Below are positions 45,302-57,329 of a stretch of 64,000 nucleotides of DNA, piece after piece. The notes beneath the pieces are model-generated. The model was not told the origin of the DNA. It worked only from the letters and a program-made list of their open reading frames with translations, and searched no databases. The position numbers and the translations under genes were made by a program. Source of the DNA: Loxodes magnus. Taxonomy: Eukaryota > Ciliophora > Karyorelictea > Loxodida > Loxodidae. How positions within the stretch are numbered: position 1 is the stretch's first letter; each line of letters starts with the position of its first letter. Location: NCBI GenBank assembly GCA_946699065.1, contig CAMPDV010000444.1, positions 1 through 64,000 on the forward strand. Direction: 5' to 3'.

Positions 45302-48300
45302 AAATTAATAATACCTAAATTATTCTAGATTATTTAAAGATAAAAACTTAATTCTATTATTCTATACAAGTCTACATTATATTGCTAACACTATTAATAC
45401 TCTCGTTATTAAAATAAGTTGTTTGATAGTAAGAAATCTATAAGCTTTTAAGAAAGCATATTTTAAATATCTTCTATTATTATTTTCTGAATTAATAGAA
45501 AGAGTAAATTTAACACAATATGTTTCTTTGTAATTAGCATGAGTTAATATAAGCTATTTAAAACTAATCCAATAGATTATTATTTACTCTTAATACATTT
45601 TATTAGTCTACTATTATTCTATATCTTTCTGTTCCTAATCAACAATTCTCTATGTTTTACTTTATAGCACATCACCATTTATTAATCTTATACATTACAA
45701 AAGATTAAAATATAAAAAGAAATATAGACAACTATAGAATTATTCGAAGCTGAGACATTAAAATAAGCTAGACTTTTAGATTATTTATAATTTTCCTAAA
45801 TTTAAATTATATTTATATATTCCTTTTTATTAACTATCTTTTGTAATTAACTTTTGTTTGGAAAACTGACAAAAAGGTACATTTGTAAAAATTTAGTCTT
45901 AATTTATCTAAGTTTATTTTAGTGAGTATAAGAATATATTAAATTTAAAGTATTAATGATACTAGTTCTATAAAGCATTTAGGTAATTATATGTACTAAA
46001 ATAAATAGTAAAGAGAAAACATTATTCTTTATTATAATTAAATAAAGAAAACCTAGCTTAAATCTTCTATAGAGTTAATTATTTACATATCTAAATCCTC
46101 TATTTATCTTAAAATCAAGTGCTTAATATATTATAGCCTCCTTTACTCATTTAGTAATATTAATTCATAAAAACTTAAAAGAAAATTCCTTTTTACTTTA
46201 ACTGTACTTGCAAATAATCTAAGTACTTTAATTAATTAAAGATAGGTTTAATTAGAGACTAATAAGAAATTTTCTTATCCTCTAGATAAAATATTTAATA
46301 AAACTGTGATTGCATTTCTTATTAAGAATAATATTTTAAATTAAAATAAGGAAAATTAATATTTTTCTATTTGTTTAATAAAAATTTAAAATTATTTATA
46401 TAAAATCTCTTAATATTTTATAAAAAACCAAAGTAAATGCAAAATAATTAATTAAATATAACTTAAATATATTAAGAAAATTTATAATTATAAATGATTT
46501 TTAAATAAATATTTTAAATATTTTATTAATGTTTAGATAAAACATATATTAAATTATGTAATCTAGATTTTAACCTTAGAAATGTAGTAAAATATTTTTA
46601 AAAGTTAAATGAAAAATTATAAGGAAAACTTAAGAAATTAAATTTTTCTATAAAAAATGATTATAAAATTTACTAATTATTTAATTGACACTATCAGTTT
46701 TATTAAATTATTTAAAAATATTACTAAAAGAGAAAAAAATAAAAGTATAAATTAATTAATTTAAAAAATAAAAAAATATTATAATTTAAAACTTTATATT
46801 TAACAATGTTTGTGTCTAAGATAAATATTAAAGAATAAAAATTTTATTAATCTAGCATTGATTAACTTTTTAAATACAGAAATTAACAAAAAATTATTAT
46901 TCTTAGAAATTTTCAATTTCAAAATATAAAAAATTAAAAATGTTAAAAATGTTTAAAAATTCTCTAACTCTCAAATTTTTATAATCAGCCTATTCGAAGA
47001 TAGTTTATTTTTACTATTTTTCATCCTTTATGTATGTATATTATGTTAAAATTATTAATTTTTATATTAGTTTCAAATTTTAAACTTCTACTTAAGTGGA
47101 AACTTTTCAATATTTGAATAAATAAGTAAAAATTATTATTTTTTTATTTTCTAAACTTAATATGAAATCCAGATTCATTTTTTTTAAATTATTTTATTTT
47201 ATTTAAATATTAGCATTCTAACTTTATATATTAAGTAAAGTAGAAAAATTAATTTAAATTGTGAAACAAAAACATTTTTTTTAAATTTTATTGATTAAAA
47301 TAAGCCTATAAATAAAAAATATGAAACTAGGAGTGTTTTTTATTAAAAGGAGTGTAAAGATTGTCTAAGAACAATAGATATACAAATAAAATAAGATTAA
47401 ATTTTTTAATTTCCATTAAAAAAAATAAAATATAAATGATAGTAAATTTGAATATTATTCTTGTTTATTTAAAAATTTAATTTTATTTAAATATTTTAAT
47501 TAAATTAAAAATTTCTGGTAATTAAATTTTATAACACTTACCATTTATAATTACAAATTATAAGCTAAAATAATATTATTATAATAATACTATTTATAAT
47601 TTATTTACGTATCTTATATTTATTATTTTTATAAATTTAGTTTCATAGAAAAATAATTAATAATGATTAGAATTTAATAATTAATGCAATTGTATCTAAT
47701 TTATAATTAAAATCAAACTTTTATAATTCTAGGTTTAAGAGATTGGAAAATGCTAATTGTTTTTAATTAAAATAGATAATTAAAATAAGATAAATTATTT
47801 ATAAAATAAATTATATCAATAGAGTATACATCCCTTCTTATTTTTAGTTTAAAATATTCCTTTCTATTAAAAATAATTTTTAAACATTTTCGACGAAACT
47901 AATTATAAAAATCTATTTTATAATAAATTAAAAACTCTATCAAGTTGATAAGTAATATTTATACTTTTATCGAAGATAATTTCTTTCTAATTATATTATA
48001 GCAAGTGGTTATCATACTTTCAAATATATATAAAAATTAAAAAAAAATGAGACTAGCATTTTAAAGCCTTTGCATTGTAAAAAAATGTATTTTATAGATA
48101 GTAAATTTAAACAAGAAATTATAAAGTAAATAAAGAATAAAATAAATAATTTTAAATCATGAATGGATTCTTTTTATCTAGTATAGAAATATTTAATTTC
48201 TTATTATATATTAAAATAATATATTTTTTATGTTTTATAAAATAGCTTTAATTCATTTTTCATTAAATTTAGTTTAGCAAAATCTTAGTAAAAAAGAAAT

Positions 48301-49370
48301 ATTTAGATATCAAATTTAAAATATTTAATTTGTAAAATGATTAAAAATGTAATTAAAATATCATATTATTTTAAGATATAATTAGAAATAAAAGAAAGCA
48401 TAAAATTTATGTATCGTATTTAAAAAATATAATTAAAATTATTTAATATATTTAATAACTTAAAAAATAATTTTCTTTATTTTTAAACATTTTAAGCATA
48501 GTTTTAAATAATTTTAAGTTATATATAGAAATAAATATTATTATTTTAATAATAATTATAAATCAAATAGTTTAATTTATATAATTCTTTCAAACTTTAT
48601 TTATAGCATTTTCATTTCTTATTATTTTTATTGTTTATGAATATTTATTTATAATTTTAATTATTAGATTCTAAATATTTTTAATAGTTAAATTTTATAT
48701 TTAGTATTTATTTGTTTCAATACATTTTTCTTCGTTATAACTTTATGATTGAGTTGTGTCATTTATTATATTTATCGTATTCTTTTAGATTAAATATTAT
48801 CTTATACTTGTTAAATGCTTTTCATAATAACTTATTAATATCGTAATTATATTACTTAAAATTTAAGCTCCAATTAATTTAATTCTAGCGAATATCTTCC
48901 AATAAATTAAGTTTCTTCACTATTAAATTAAATTAATCTATTTTTTCTATATTTTTAAATTATGTTATTTCAAATTGTCATATTCTATTAAAAAATTACT
49001 CTGATGTTTAATAAAGTTCGAAAAGTTATTTTTTGCTCATTTTTTCACTTAAATTTTTTTATATCAAGAAAATTTAACTAAAATCTTATTTATCACAGTA
49101 TCAGATCAAGCTTTTTTCTCAACTAGAATTGAATGATTAAGTTTAAATGAAATTCATAGTTTATTTAATAGTATTATTTTAATTTTTAATTTGTATTATC
49201 GATATCCTTTTTTATATTAAAGCTTCTAACTTTTGGAGTAAAATAAATATCTATTTTATTAATGTTAAGAAATAGCATACTTAAAATTAAATCATTTGAT
49301 ACTATAAAGTTTTAGATAAAACAGCAAATATTAGGTTTTGTAATTATTATTATATAAAATTGTTTCTCCT
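45302..49370. other. AT-rich desert (~4 kb)
   Basis: Extremely AT-rich, dominated by A/T runs from about 46300 on. No coherent coding, tandem array or RNA recognised. It separates the SINE-like element from the GC-richer ORF1-like element. Confidence 0.55.
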
Positions 49371-49374
49371 TTAT

Positions 49375-50290
49375 TAAGGAGTTTTACCCTCTCAGAAGTA
49401 CAGCGCTTCAAGCTTTTCGCTGTTCGTTAAAATACTTGGGGCAACAGATAAATTACACGTTCCCATCTGCGGGTTTTTTTAATAGGTTTTACGTTATAAT
49501 TCCCTTAGAACTTGGATAGCTCCATCTTCTTCCTCTTGTTCGTACTTCCATTCTCGTGCAAAAAATATTGTTCAGCCCAATTGCTTCTTTTAGCTTTGTT
49601 TATCAAAAATTCCTTTGTTTCTATTGAAACTTCTTACAGTTCCGATATAGCTTTTATTGGTTTTAGAAGCGAAAGCATCTCTTCTTAATCGGAATTAGTC
49701 TCATTTGAGGTTAAGCTTAGGGTTTGACGATCATTGAGATCGATCCATTATTTAGCTATTACATTCTTGATTCTTTTAGGAGTTGAATTTCCTATTCTTA
49801 TTTCACTACTTAATCCCTCAGCTAAGTTGTGTTTTTATCCTAATGGTGTTGGATGTTGAAGAACGCATCTATTTAGCGCTCATAGTTATCTATATGATCC
49901 CTATCCATTTAATTCTTTTCTTCTGGCTTGAAAATTAGTTTTTCGTTCAACTATTTCTACTTTTAAACCTCTTCATTAAAATTCACCATCATCAATGCAA
50001 ATTACTCAATATCAACTTGCTCAGAGTTAAAGCCAAAGGATCGTTCCTAGTCACGCAATACCATCTCCTACTACCTTCGAGGCCTCTCTTCCGTGTTTGC
50101 AGTTTACCAAGTTTGTTTCTGTCGTCTACTAGGCTTTGGAAGTTGTTAGGTTTATTATTAGTTTTTTTGCTGATAAAAAGGTGTCTAATTAAAGAAAAGA
50201 CGTGAGGTTAGAAGAATGGCATCTCGCTTCCTCTCTTCCTTTTTGCCTTTTGAAGAGGTGGCAAAGAAGCCCTATCGGATGTTTGATATT
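49375..50290 (-). mobile_element. GC-richer retroelement-like unit with ORF1-like frame
   Basis: A sharply bounded, GC-richer island within AT-rich DNA. On the minus strand it has an about 300-nt leader (50290-49993), then the ORF at 49992 and a 3' hairpin CTCCTT-aata-AAGGAG around 49366-49385. No RT present. Its layout parallels the ORF1-only element at 51297-52346 but the two are not alike in nucleotide sequence. Confidence 0.5.
49378..49992 (-). CDS. ORF1-like coiled-coil protein with degenerate zinc knuckle
   Basis: From tandem ATGs at 49992/49989: MVNFNEEVQKQKQLNEKL, a coiled coil (DNYERQIDAFFNIQHHQ, RDQVVKQEQEIQLLKES), then KKRCFRFQNQQKLYRNCKK, which aligns with RCYCCQKAGHFWRQC of the ORF at 15.3 kb but has Phe for the second Cys and Lys for the His. 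C terminus: RTRGRRWSYPSSKG and FICCPKYFNEQRKAW. About 200 residues in one frame without shifts. The zinc site looks lost. Stop not certain. Confidence 0.5.
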
Positions 50291-50940
50291 TTTTTAATTA
50301 TATATAAATTGATGTAATTTATAATTATCCAAGCTAGAAAAAACTTAAAATTTTATGAAGTTAATAATTTAAAATAATTTAATTATTAGATTTAACCTTT
50401 TTAAATAAAAATTAGTTTTCAAATAGCTTACTAAATATTATTGCTTTTAAGAAAGCATCTTAAATATTTTTTATTCTAAGTTTTAAACTCATATCAAAAT
50501 AATAAAAACATCCTCTTTATTAGTTTTAAATTGATACAAAGATAATTAATTCTAGCTAAGCATATAATTATTTAATTATTTGATATAGTATTTTTAATAT
50601 TAATATCTTACTATTATAAAGGATTATTTTAAACTATATTTTGCTATCATTTAGAATTTTATATTATTAAATTAATAAAGCTAAAGTTTCCTTTGGTTTA
50701 CTTAGCACTTAAATTCCTTTAAAATATTTCTTCCTTTATATTCTCCATGCTTTATTAATTATAGTTAAATAAAGAGTTCTTTAAATGGCTTCATTAGCAA
50801 TTTAATTAGTTTTTAGAACTTAAAATTTAATATTTATTTATAAAAATAAATGGTATAAATTAAAGCTATTTAGTAATAATATATCAATTTAATAATAGAG
50901 TTATTGTATGAAACTGTTTATTTAAATTTTAAATTAAAAT
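50291..50940. other. AT-rich spacer
   Basis: No gene or repeat recognised. Confidence 0.5.
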
Positions 50941-51295
50941 AATTTTTTGACATCTATAACTGCAAGATTTGCTTCCTTTAAGTATAGACATTAGTAAATG
51001 TTCTTAATGTTTTTTAGTATAGTCTTGATCTCATCAAATTTTAATTACTCTTGTTATAGTCTCTCTTTTATGTCTTCCTTTTTTACTTTTTCCATTTCTA
51101 ATAATTCTAATCTTCTTGATATAAGTTTCTTGTGAAATATTTTTATCTATAAATCTAAATATCCCAAATAAGACTTTGGAAAGAAGTTTATAAGTCCTTA
51201 ATCATATATTATAAAGCACTTAAGTCATAATTCCCAATCTTTTACGATAGTCAATCTCTTATACTAGAATAGTATATGATAATCTTACAAAAAAT
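50940..51295 (-). mobile_element. LINE 3' fragment, second copy
   Basis: Matches the C-terminal end of the RT element at 27985-29295: GYLDLQIKIFHKKLISRR, LELLEMEKVKKEDIKERL on the minus strand, with clear nucleotide similarity ('aaatatttttatctataa', 'cttaagtcataattccc'). Only the last ~350 bp remain and its upstream edge at about 51295 abuts an element of opposite orientation. Confidence 0.7.
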
Positions 51296-51310
51296 GGCTG
51301 GCTGCAAGAA

Positions 51311-51350
51311 AGGTTTTTTTACTACCTCCTCAGAGTAGGAGAGAAAACCT
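51311..51350 (+). other. 5' leader hairpin of ORF1 element
   Basis: AGGTTTT (51311) pairs with AAAACCT (51344), and inside CTCCT pairs with AGGAG around loop CAGAGT. Two nested stems in a 40-nt stretch just after the element's start. Possibly a translation or packaging signal; inference. Confidence 0.5.
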
Positions 51351-51449
51351 GAAGCATCATCTCTAACCACGTCTTAGCTTTAACTAACCCACTCTTCTTC
51401 CTAAGATTTATTAGATCCTCAGAAAATAATTTTTGAAAACCTCTAAAAA

Positions 51450-52264
51450 ATGCAAAATGATAATAACGAACTTTCCATACAACTTAATTCACTGAAAGAA
51501 TAAATCTAATGCCTGATCAATAACGTGAACACGCTAAGATAAGAAAATAGTAACTACAAGACTGAACTCAGCAATCATCCTTAGTTATTAGAATTTAACT
51601 AGAGAATCAAGCAGACAGAAGAAAAATTAAACTAATTCGCTGAGATTACTGAGAGTCTGTTTCTAAAAAATCTCTCTCACAACGATCCTATGGATATAGA
51701 GCCAGCAATTCAACCAGCAAAAAGAAATAGAATGAAGGAAAAACCTAAATGCTGGTTCTGCAGAAAACCTGGTCATTTTGTAAGACAATGCTGGAAATAT
51801 TAAAATAAACAAAATGAAGAGAATAAAAGAATTTAAAAAACACTGAATAAATTAAGCAGATTGTATGTTACTCAAGAGGGTAAAATTTATAGACTTAAGA
51901 TAACAAACGTAAAAAATTAGTAAATCGGTCCTGAAGAAAATATATGATTTAGACCCTAGTAAATAATTGGAAAAGAACTAGATTTTAACCAAATCCCTAT
52001 AATAAAACCTGGAGAAAAAAGCAATAGTCGATATGTAATAATGAAGCATAAGACAGAAGAAGACTATGAAGAATATATCCAGAATACTTTTTTTAACATT
52101 TATAAACATTATATCAGTGATGATCCTAATGAAAGGTGGTATCACTTTAATTAATTATTATTATTATAAGAGATATTGAAGAAGAAAATGATGAAGATAT
52201 GGAACAAATAAGAGAAGAATTTTTATTACCTGAAGGCTTACTTGAAGAAATAGACATGTATTGA
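51450..52264 (+). CDS. ORF1-like protein: coiled coil plus CCHC zinc knuckle
   Basis: ATG at 51450: MQNDNNELSIQLNSLKEQ, coiled coil to about residue 70 (LLEFNQRIKQTEEKLNQ), NDPMDIEPAIQPAKRNR, zinc knuckle CWFCRKPGHFVRQC (C-x2-C-x4-H-x4-C), then RLYVTQEGKIYRLKI, PQQIIGKELDFNQIP, RYVIMKHKTEEDYEEY and after a putative 35-nt intron DIEEENDEDMEQIREEF, LLPEGLLEEIDMY, then TGA stop (52262-52264). One internal TGA at 51943 region reads Trp (ENIWFRP). Many TAA/TAG read Gln. Coiled coil plus knuckle is the layout of retroelement ORF1/gag proteins that bind RNA. The most intact ORF in the window. Confidence 0.75.
52136..52170 (+). other. Putative 35-nt intron in ORF1
   Basis: Starts GTGGTATCAC and ends ATTATAAG. 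Removing it joins NE-R to DIEEENDEDM in frame (codon AG|A); without removal the frame becomes low-complexity Leu/Lys. An alternative is a frameshift by expansion of the TTA run inside it. Confidence 0.5.
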
Positions 52265-52278
52265 AACATTTATTAAAG

Positions 52279-52346
52279 AGCTGCGCACCAACGAGGTGCT
52301 ACGCGCTCTATAATCAAATTTATTTATTTATTTATTATTTATTTAT
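52279..52346 (+). other. 3' hairpin and (TTTA)n tail of ORF1 element
   Basis: AGAGC-t-GCG-CAC ... GTG-cta-CGC-GCTCT stem followed by ATAATCAAA and (TTTA)n. Copy at 45238-45300 differs by only a 'ga' in the loop. Shared 3' signal for reverse transcription is the likely role. Confidence 0.65.
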
Positions 52347-52349
52347 GAG

Positions 52350-52690
52350 GATTTAAATTCTTAGTTATAAACTTTTGATATAATCATTTATCCTTTTATT
52401 TAAAAGTAAAAAGATATTAAATAATTAAAATCGTAAAAGCTTTGTTTAATGGACAAAGACAGCTTTATATTTTTCTGGATTTAAGGTTAAAAATTAGAAT
52501 TTTCAATAATTTAATTAATAAAATCTTATAAGTATCTTAATAAATCAATATTTTTATTATTTAATTCAACTTAAATAACCAAAATTATTAAGATCAGTTA
52601 CTTTCATTTCCAAATTATTCAACTTAGTTATCAAAATTAAATCAAAACAAATATCATTTACTAAAACTCTTTTTTTACCAAAAATATTAA
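52350..52690. other. AT-rich spacer
   Basis: Intergenic; nothing recognised. Confidence 0.5.
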
Positions 52691-52694
52691 CAAC

Positions 52695-53185
52695 AACAAA
52701 TCAGTCCCTTGCAAGAATACCCTTCTTCTATTTAAATACCCAATTCAACCTCTGCTTCTAAAAATTGCTAAACAAAATTTCCTACGACTAATCTCAAGGT
52801 AATTCTTTAATATTTTAGACTTAACTTTGACAGGTCATTCGAGTTACATTAATTCTGTAGCTTCAACAAGTGATATGGAATGAATTGTCTCCGGTAGTTA
52901 CTAAACGAAAAAGATTTGAGATTTTCAGACTGGAAGTTGTACGAGAACTCTGGAAGGTTATTCGGATTCAATTTGATCTATAGTTTTAACAAGTGATATG
53001 AAATGAATTGTCTCCGGAAGTGGAGATGTCACGATAGAAATGTGGGATTTTCAGACTGGTACCCTCCAAAGAACTTTGACGGGTCATTCGAGTTACGTTA
53101 ATTCTGTAGCTTTAACAAGTGATATGGAATGAATTGTCTCAGGAAGTTCCGATTGTACGATAAAGATATGGTCTTTCTCAACTGC
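52695..53185 (+). pseudogene. WD40-repeat protein, truncated by copy C
   Basis: After a 20-nt intron (52799-52818): LTLTGHSSYINSVASTSD, MEWIVSGSYQTKKIWDFQTG, then blades two and three (MKWIVSGSGDVTIEMWDFQTG; GHSSYVNSVALTSD) and a fourth ending SDCTIKIWSFSTA. Trp at 'MEW', 'MKW' and one 'IWD' are TGA (e.g. 52881-52883, 52917-52919), while another 'MWD' uses TGG. Three near-identical ~40-residue blades suggest recent internal duplication. The frame runs at 53182 straight into copy C sequence, so the 3' part was lost. Paralogue of the gene at 18.8 kb, sharing its intron. Confidence 0.82.
52799..52818 (+). other. Putative 20-nt intron
   Basis: GTAATTCTTTAATATTTTAG, one T longer than the 19-nt intron in the paralogous WD40 gene (18826-18844), with the same location ahead of the first blade. 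Splicing gives a short N-terminal exon (ISYDQSQ) joined to DLTLTGHSS. Confidence 0.65.
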
Positions 53186-54149
53186 TCTAGCCGTTTTTAA
53201 TTTTCTTATTAAATATATTATCTTATAGCAAAACTTATTTAGACATTGTTTAATATAGAATCCGTTACCTTACTTAAATGAAATTTAATTTGCCTTTATT
53301 TATTCGGGTCTTCATTGATATGCCTTTGTTAAGCCTTCAATCTCTGCTAATTTGTTAGAGTTGATTTTACATCTTTCAATTAGTTGGTTTTTTGTGATTA
53401 TATCTAATTTTGTACTCAGAAACTACTATTATTTTGTAAGTCTTAAATTTTTGGTAAATTATAGTTGATAACTAGGTTTTATTCCTACTTCTTAAAAATG
53501 TAAAGTACTTGAATGTTTTCTGTTTCTTATGTTTTGAAAGTTAAGTTTGTTTAATAAAGCTTTATACTAGTATTACCTATCTGTTATAGATAAAGACTTA
53601 TTTCTTTTATTAAGCTTATTGTTTTATTCTCTTTTATATTGCTTTAATTAGAACTTCTTAAAAATAAAGATTAAAAGCTATTAAATTAATGTTGTAGCTG
53701 CTATAAATTTAGCTTCTTTTAAGTGTCTTTAAGCAAACTTATCATTTTTAGCCTAATAAGATAAATAATTTATCTATCCTTTTTCTGCTTAAATTTAAAT
53801 CTGGTTTAACTAACTTTTTTATTACCTTATTATTTCACTAAAGAGGCTTTTTCCTCCTCATCAACTTCTAACTTTATTTTACAGATTGAATATCATAAGA
53901 ACAGATTGCAGTACTATTCAAAGTATTAAACTACGATTCTCTTTACTCTACTTATTCAATCTTGTTTGAAGCATCTATCTGTTATGATTTGCTAAGAGCT
54001 TTTCTTTAAGGTCTATTAACATCTAAAGAAGTGTTCTCAGAAAATGTATTAGCATTACTTGATTAAATAAAGCTATCTTAACTCTTAATCTCTTAGTTTT
54101 ATTTCTACTAAGCTACTAAGAGACCTATCAGTAATGAGCTGTAGCCTAA

Positions 54150-54950
54150 TATTAGTTGGCTAATTAATTAGTTTCTGTTGTTTAAGAAGAGACTAAGCTT
54201 TCTAATGGTTAGTCTTAGTTGTATGCTAGTTCTTAAAAATTAGTTTTGAGTTAGTTGGTGTGTGTATGCTATAGATTTGGTTATGATGTAAGATAGTTTT
54301 AGAGTAATTAATTGGAGGCAGTTAAACTGTATGGTATGATATTGGTGTAGTGATTTGAATTGATAATGAATGGTGTTGTAAAGTGGTTTTATCCTTATAG
54401 TGTATTGGTTGAGACTAATTAAGAAGTTTAGATTAATTTTAATTAATCTTAAATACTTAAGAGAGGTTAATTAAGCAAGATAACTTCTAATTTAATCTTA
54501 AGTTCAAAGAATCAACTTATTAATACTATATCAAATCAGTCCACACCTACAATCCTCATCAAAGTTATTCCAAAATACAATTCCATATAATACAGAGCTA
54601 ACCTTATCTATTCCTTTTCATGTAGATAGGGAGCAATAGTATCTAAGCCTAATTTATAAACATGTAAAACATATCATTCATTAATATGTCTTACTAACCA
54701 ACTTTCTATTCATATAACAGATTAACATTATCTACCACATTTAACTCCTATTAAACTACAATCTATATCACACCATTTATATTTATTCTAGATTATATCT
54801 ACTATTTATTAGTTTCAGAAAGCACCAGTAAAACATAATATTTATCCCTTTAGTATCTCTAATACCTTATCATCCTATTTATTATCTTTATGGCAAAACA
54901 TCTTTATCTCCTCTTACCCAAAATAGCTTATTGTCCTTATAAATATGAAA
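54150..54950. other. Skew-switch intergenic tract, copy C
   Basis: Same C-poor/G-poor structure and sequence as 2690-3500 and 32990-33790, nearly invariant. Confidence 0.55.
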
Positions 54951-54959
54951 ACCATCGTT

Positions 54960-57310
54960 TCCATTCATTTTAGATAGCTAGTTTCTAAGCTCTTTCTCAA
55001 ATTTTTATTTAGTGTCTCGTATAAAATTTTGGCTTTATTGACTCTTAGCTAAAACTTAATATCTTTCAGCAAACAAAATTAGGAAAATTATTTTTACTTC
55101 TTAAATCCATAAGTTTGCTTAAGCTGTTTAAAGGTAACCAAATAATGTAAGCAAATGCTTAGAATTGAGACTAAGGAATCTTTAAATTTAGATTTATAGT
55201 TATGCCTTTAAATATCAGTGATAGACTTTATTGCAATTTAGTGGAGAAAATGCTTTTTCGTAAGATTCTACTACAGTCAAACAGAAGCAAAGGAGAGTTT
55301 AAAAGCATGATATTAAAATAAATCAGCATATTTTTATTTAAAGGTAAAAACTATGCTAGATAAATTTACTTCGTAAGTGGAACTTAATACTGAAACAGAA
55401 ATGAAGCTTAGAAGTTAAATAATACTAAAATAAAAGTTTAAATATTGAAGTGTAATTAGTCTAAGGAATAAATAGAATAAGTCGGGCAATTATATCAATA
55501 AGATTTTAAGATATCTTTAACTTTTATAAGATATAAGCTAAATTTAGAAAGCTTAAGAATTATTACATTCAATAAAACTAAACTGATTATTTTCTTTATA
55601 CGATAATATATAAAAGCTATATATTTAATTAATTATCTATCATTTCAATAATTAATATAAGTTATATCTATCTAATTTTTGAATCCAAACTTGTTAAACT
55701 TTATTTTTCGCCTAATTTATTTAGATTAAATTCAATTTTAAAGGCCAATCTTTATTTTTATACTTCTTAAATAATAATTTACCTACTTTTAATTAATATA
55801 TTTAATTCTTTAATAACTTATGATCAAATTAAGAAGCTTATGTTATAAAATTTTTTATCTTTAAAACCAAGTAGCCATTCTTATTTCAAATCTAAATACT
55901 AAAAATTAACTGTAAACCTTCATTTTGTTTCAAGTAGGATAAATCTATAATCTTTCTTTCGTATAATCATGATTAATTTCTACTCCCTTACACACCTGAT
56001 ATAGTAATGTTTTTAGAACCGTCTAAATTGTTTCTTCCACTGAACATACAGTTTAGTATGAGAACATTTTGTGTTGCCTTAATGAATATTTCAGTAAAAC
56101 TTTGCAATTTTTAATTTTATTGACTGATACCCAGAATCTAGATAATAAGGTAGCATCTTCCACATTTAAAGCATTTATCACTGTTAATTATTGGAACTTT
56201 AAATTATCCTATATACATTTTATATAGGATAAATATACTTTAATTAAGAACCTGCCAAATCAACTATCCTGAGAAATTCTTTATTTTCTTCATAAGATTT
56301 AAGATTTTTAAATTTTATCCTAATTTGCTATGGGGTACTTACCATATCATCACTTCTCAACAAGATGCTTTTAATTCGAAAGATAAATATGAGCTTTCAG
56401 ACTTATTTTAAGATCATAGAGCACTGTTGAAAAGTCTAATTTTAAATAAAAGGACAAATCTATTACACTTTTACTCCATAATTTATGAATTCAAAAGGAT
56501 TATCTCCAGTGACCGCTCCTCTTCTTACAAAAATATCAATATCAGGAATACATTTTACTACATCAGAGCCTTTTCGTAATGCCAAAGGTTTCAATATTTT
56601 TCCTGATACACTGCCATTAGGAGATCTTTACTCTCTAGTCGGGCTCTTAAGAACTTTTAATTTAATTCAAGGATTATTCATAATATTTAGCTGGTTCAAT
56701 TAACCTGCATGTGCTACTAAGTAATATATTACACTACTTTTAGACAACTTAAAATTTTAATTATGTAAATTCTACTCTCTTGCATCTTTTTCTAAGTTAA
56801 AATCGAATATCACAGAAGTAAGTATTAATTTGAATGCTACCCAGAAGACTAAATTTAAAAGGGAAGTTTTATCTACTAAGTATAAGGAGGCTAGTATTTA
56901 ATAATCTGATGAGAACGTTTCTAAAGATAAATAAATAAACGTGATTCTACCTTTATTAGGTTCACCAGGATTAATAAAAAAACCAAATTTTGTTGTTAAA
57001 ATAGTTTAGAAATTCTTCTAGATTCGTCTGATCTCTTTGGTCACTTTTTTCTCAGTTTTTTAAATAAAAATTTATTACCTTTACTCTCAAAATTATTGTA
57101 TTTCTTTCCGAAGGCTAAAGTTAAAAGGGAATAGAATAAAATCCAATTATTGTGCCAAATTTCACAATCTAATTTAATTTTCTACTTAAAGATATAATTT
57201 GTCTCAGTCATGTCTTCAGGTTTTTCCAATTCCTAACCAGATTAACGACATAGAGGCAGGATTACTCTGAGACTTGGACTTCAGCACCCTAGTTAGATTC
57301 TGGTACCGAT
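54960..57310 (-). other. Unrecognised minus-strand coding-like region, copy C
   Basis: Best readable stretch is about 56700-56440: NPWIKLKVLKSPTREQRS, NGSVSGKILKPLALRKGS, DVVKCIPDIDIFVRRGAV, NPFEFINYGVKV in one frame. Farther 3' the frame breaks. No family recognised; a plus-strand ORF at 56485-56703 is the shadow. Confidence 0.3.
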
Positions 57311-57329
57311 CGAGAGAACCCTCAATGGC

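Larger units (their letters stand above)
51297..52346 (+). mobile_element. ORF1-only non-LTR element (non-autonomous)
   Basis: A compact unit of about 1.05 kb: 5' leader with a strong hairpin (51311-51350), a single ORF with zinc knuckle (51450-52264), a 3' hairpin (52279-52312) and a (TTTA)n tail. It lacks RT and endonuclease. The 3' end is shared with the SINE-like element at 44785-45301, the relation seen between LINEs and SINEs that borrow their 3' tails. Its RT partner is not in this window. Confidence 0.6.

Noticed and set aside
56485-56703. 72-codon plus-strand ORF in copy C, open in the standard code.
   Set aside because: The minus strand gives a more natural protein-like frame here and the plus ORF is broken in copies A and B.
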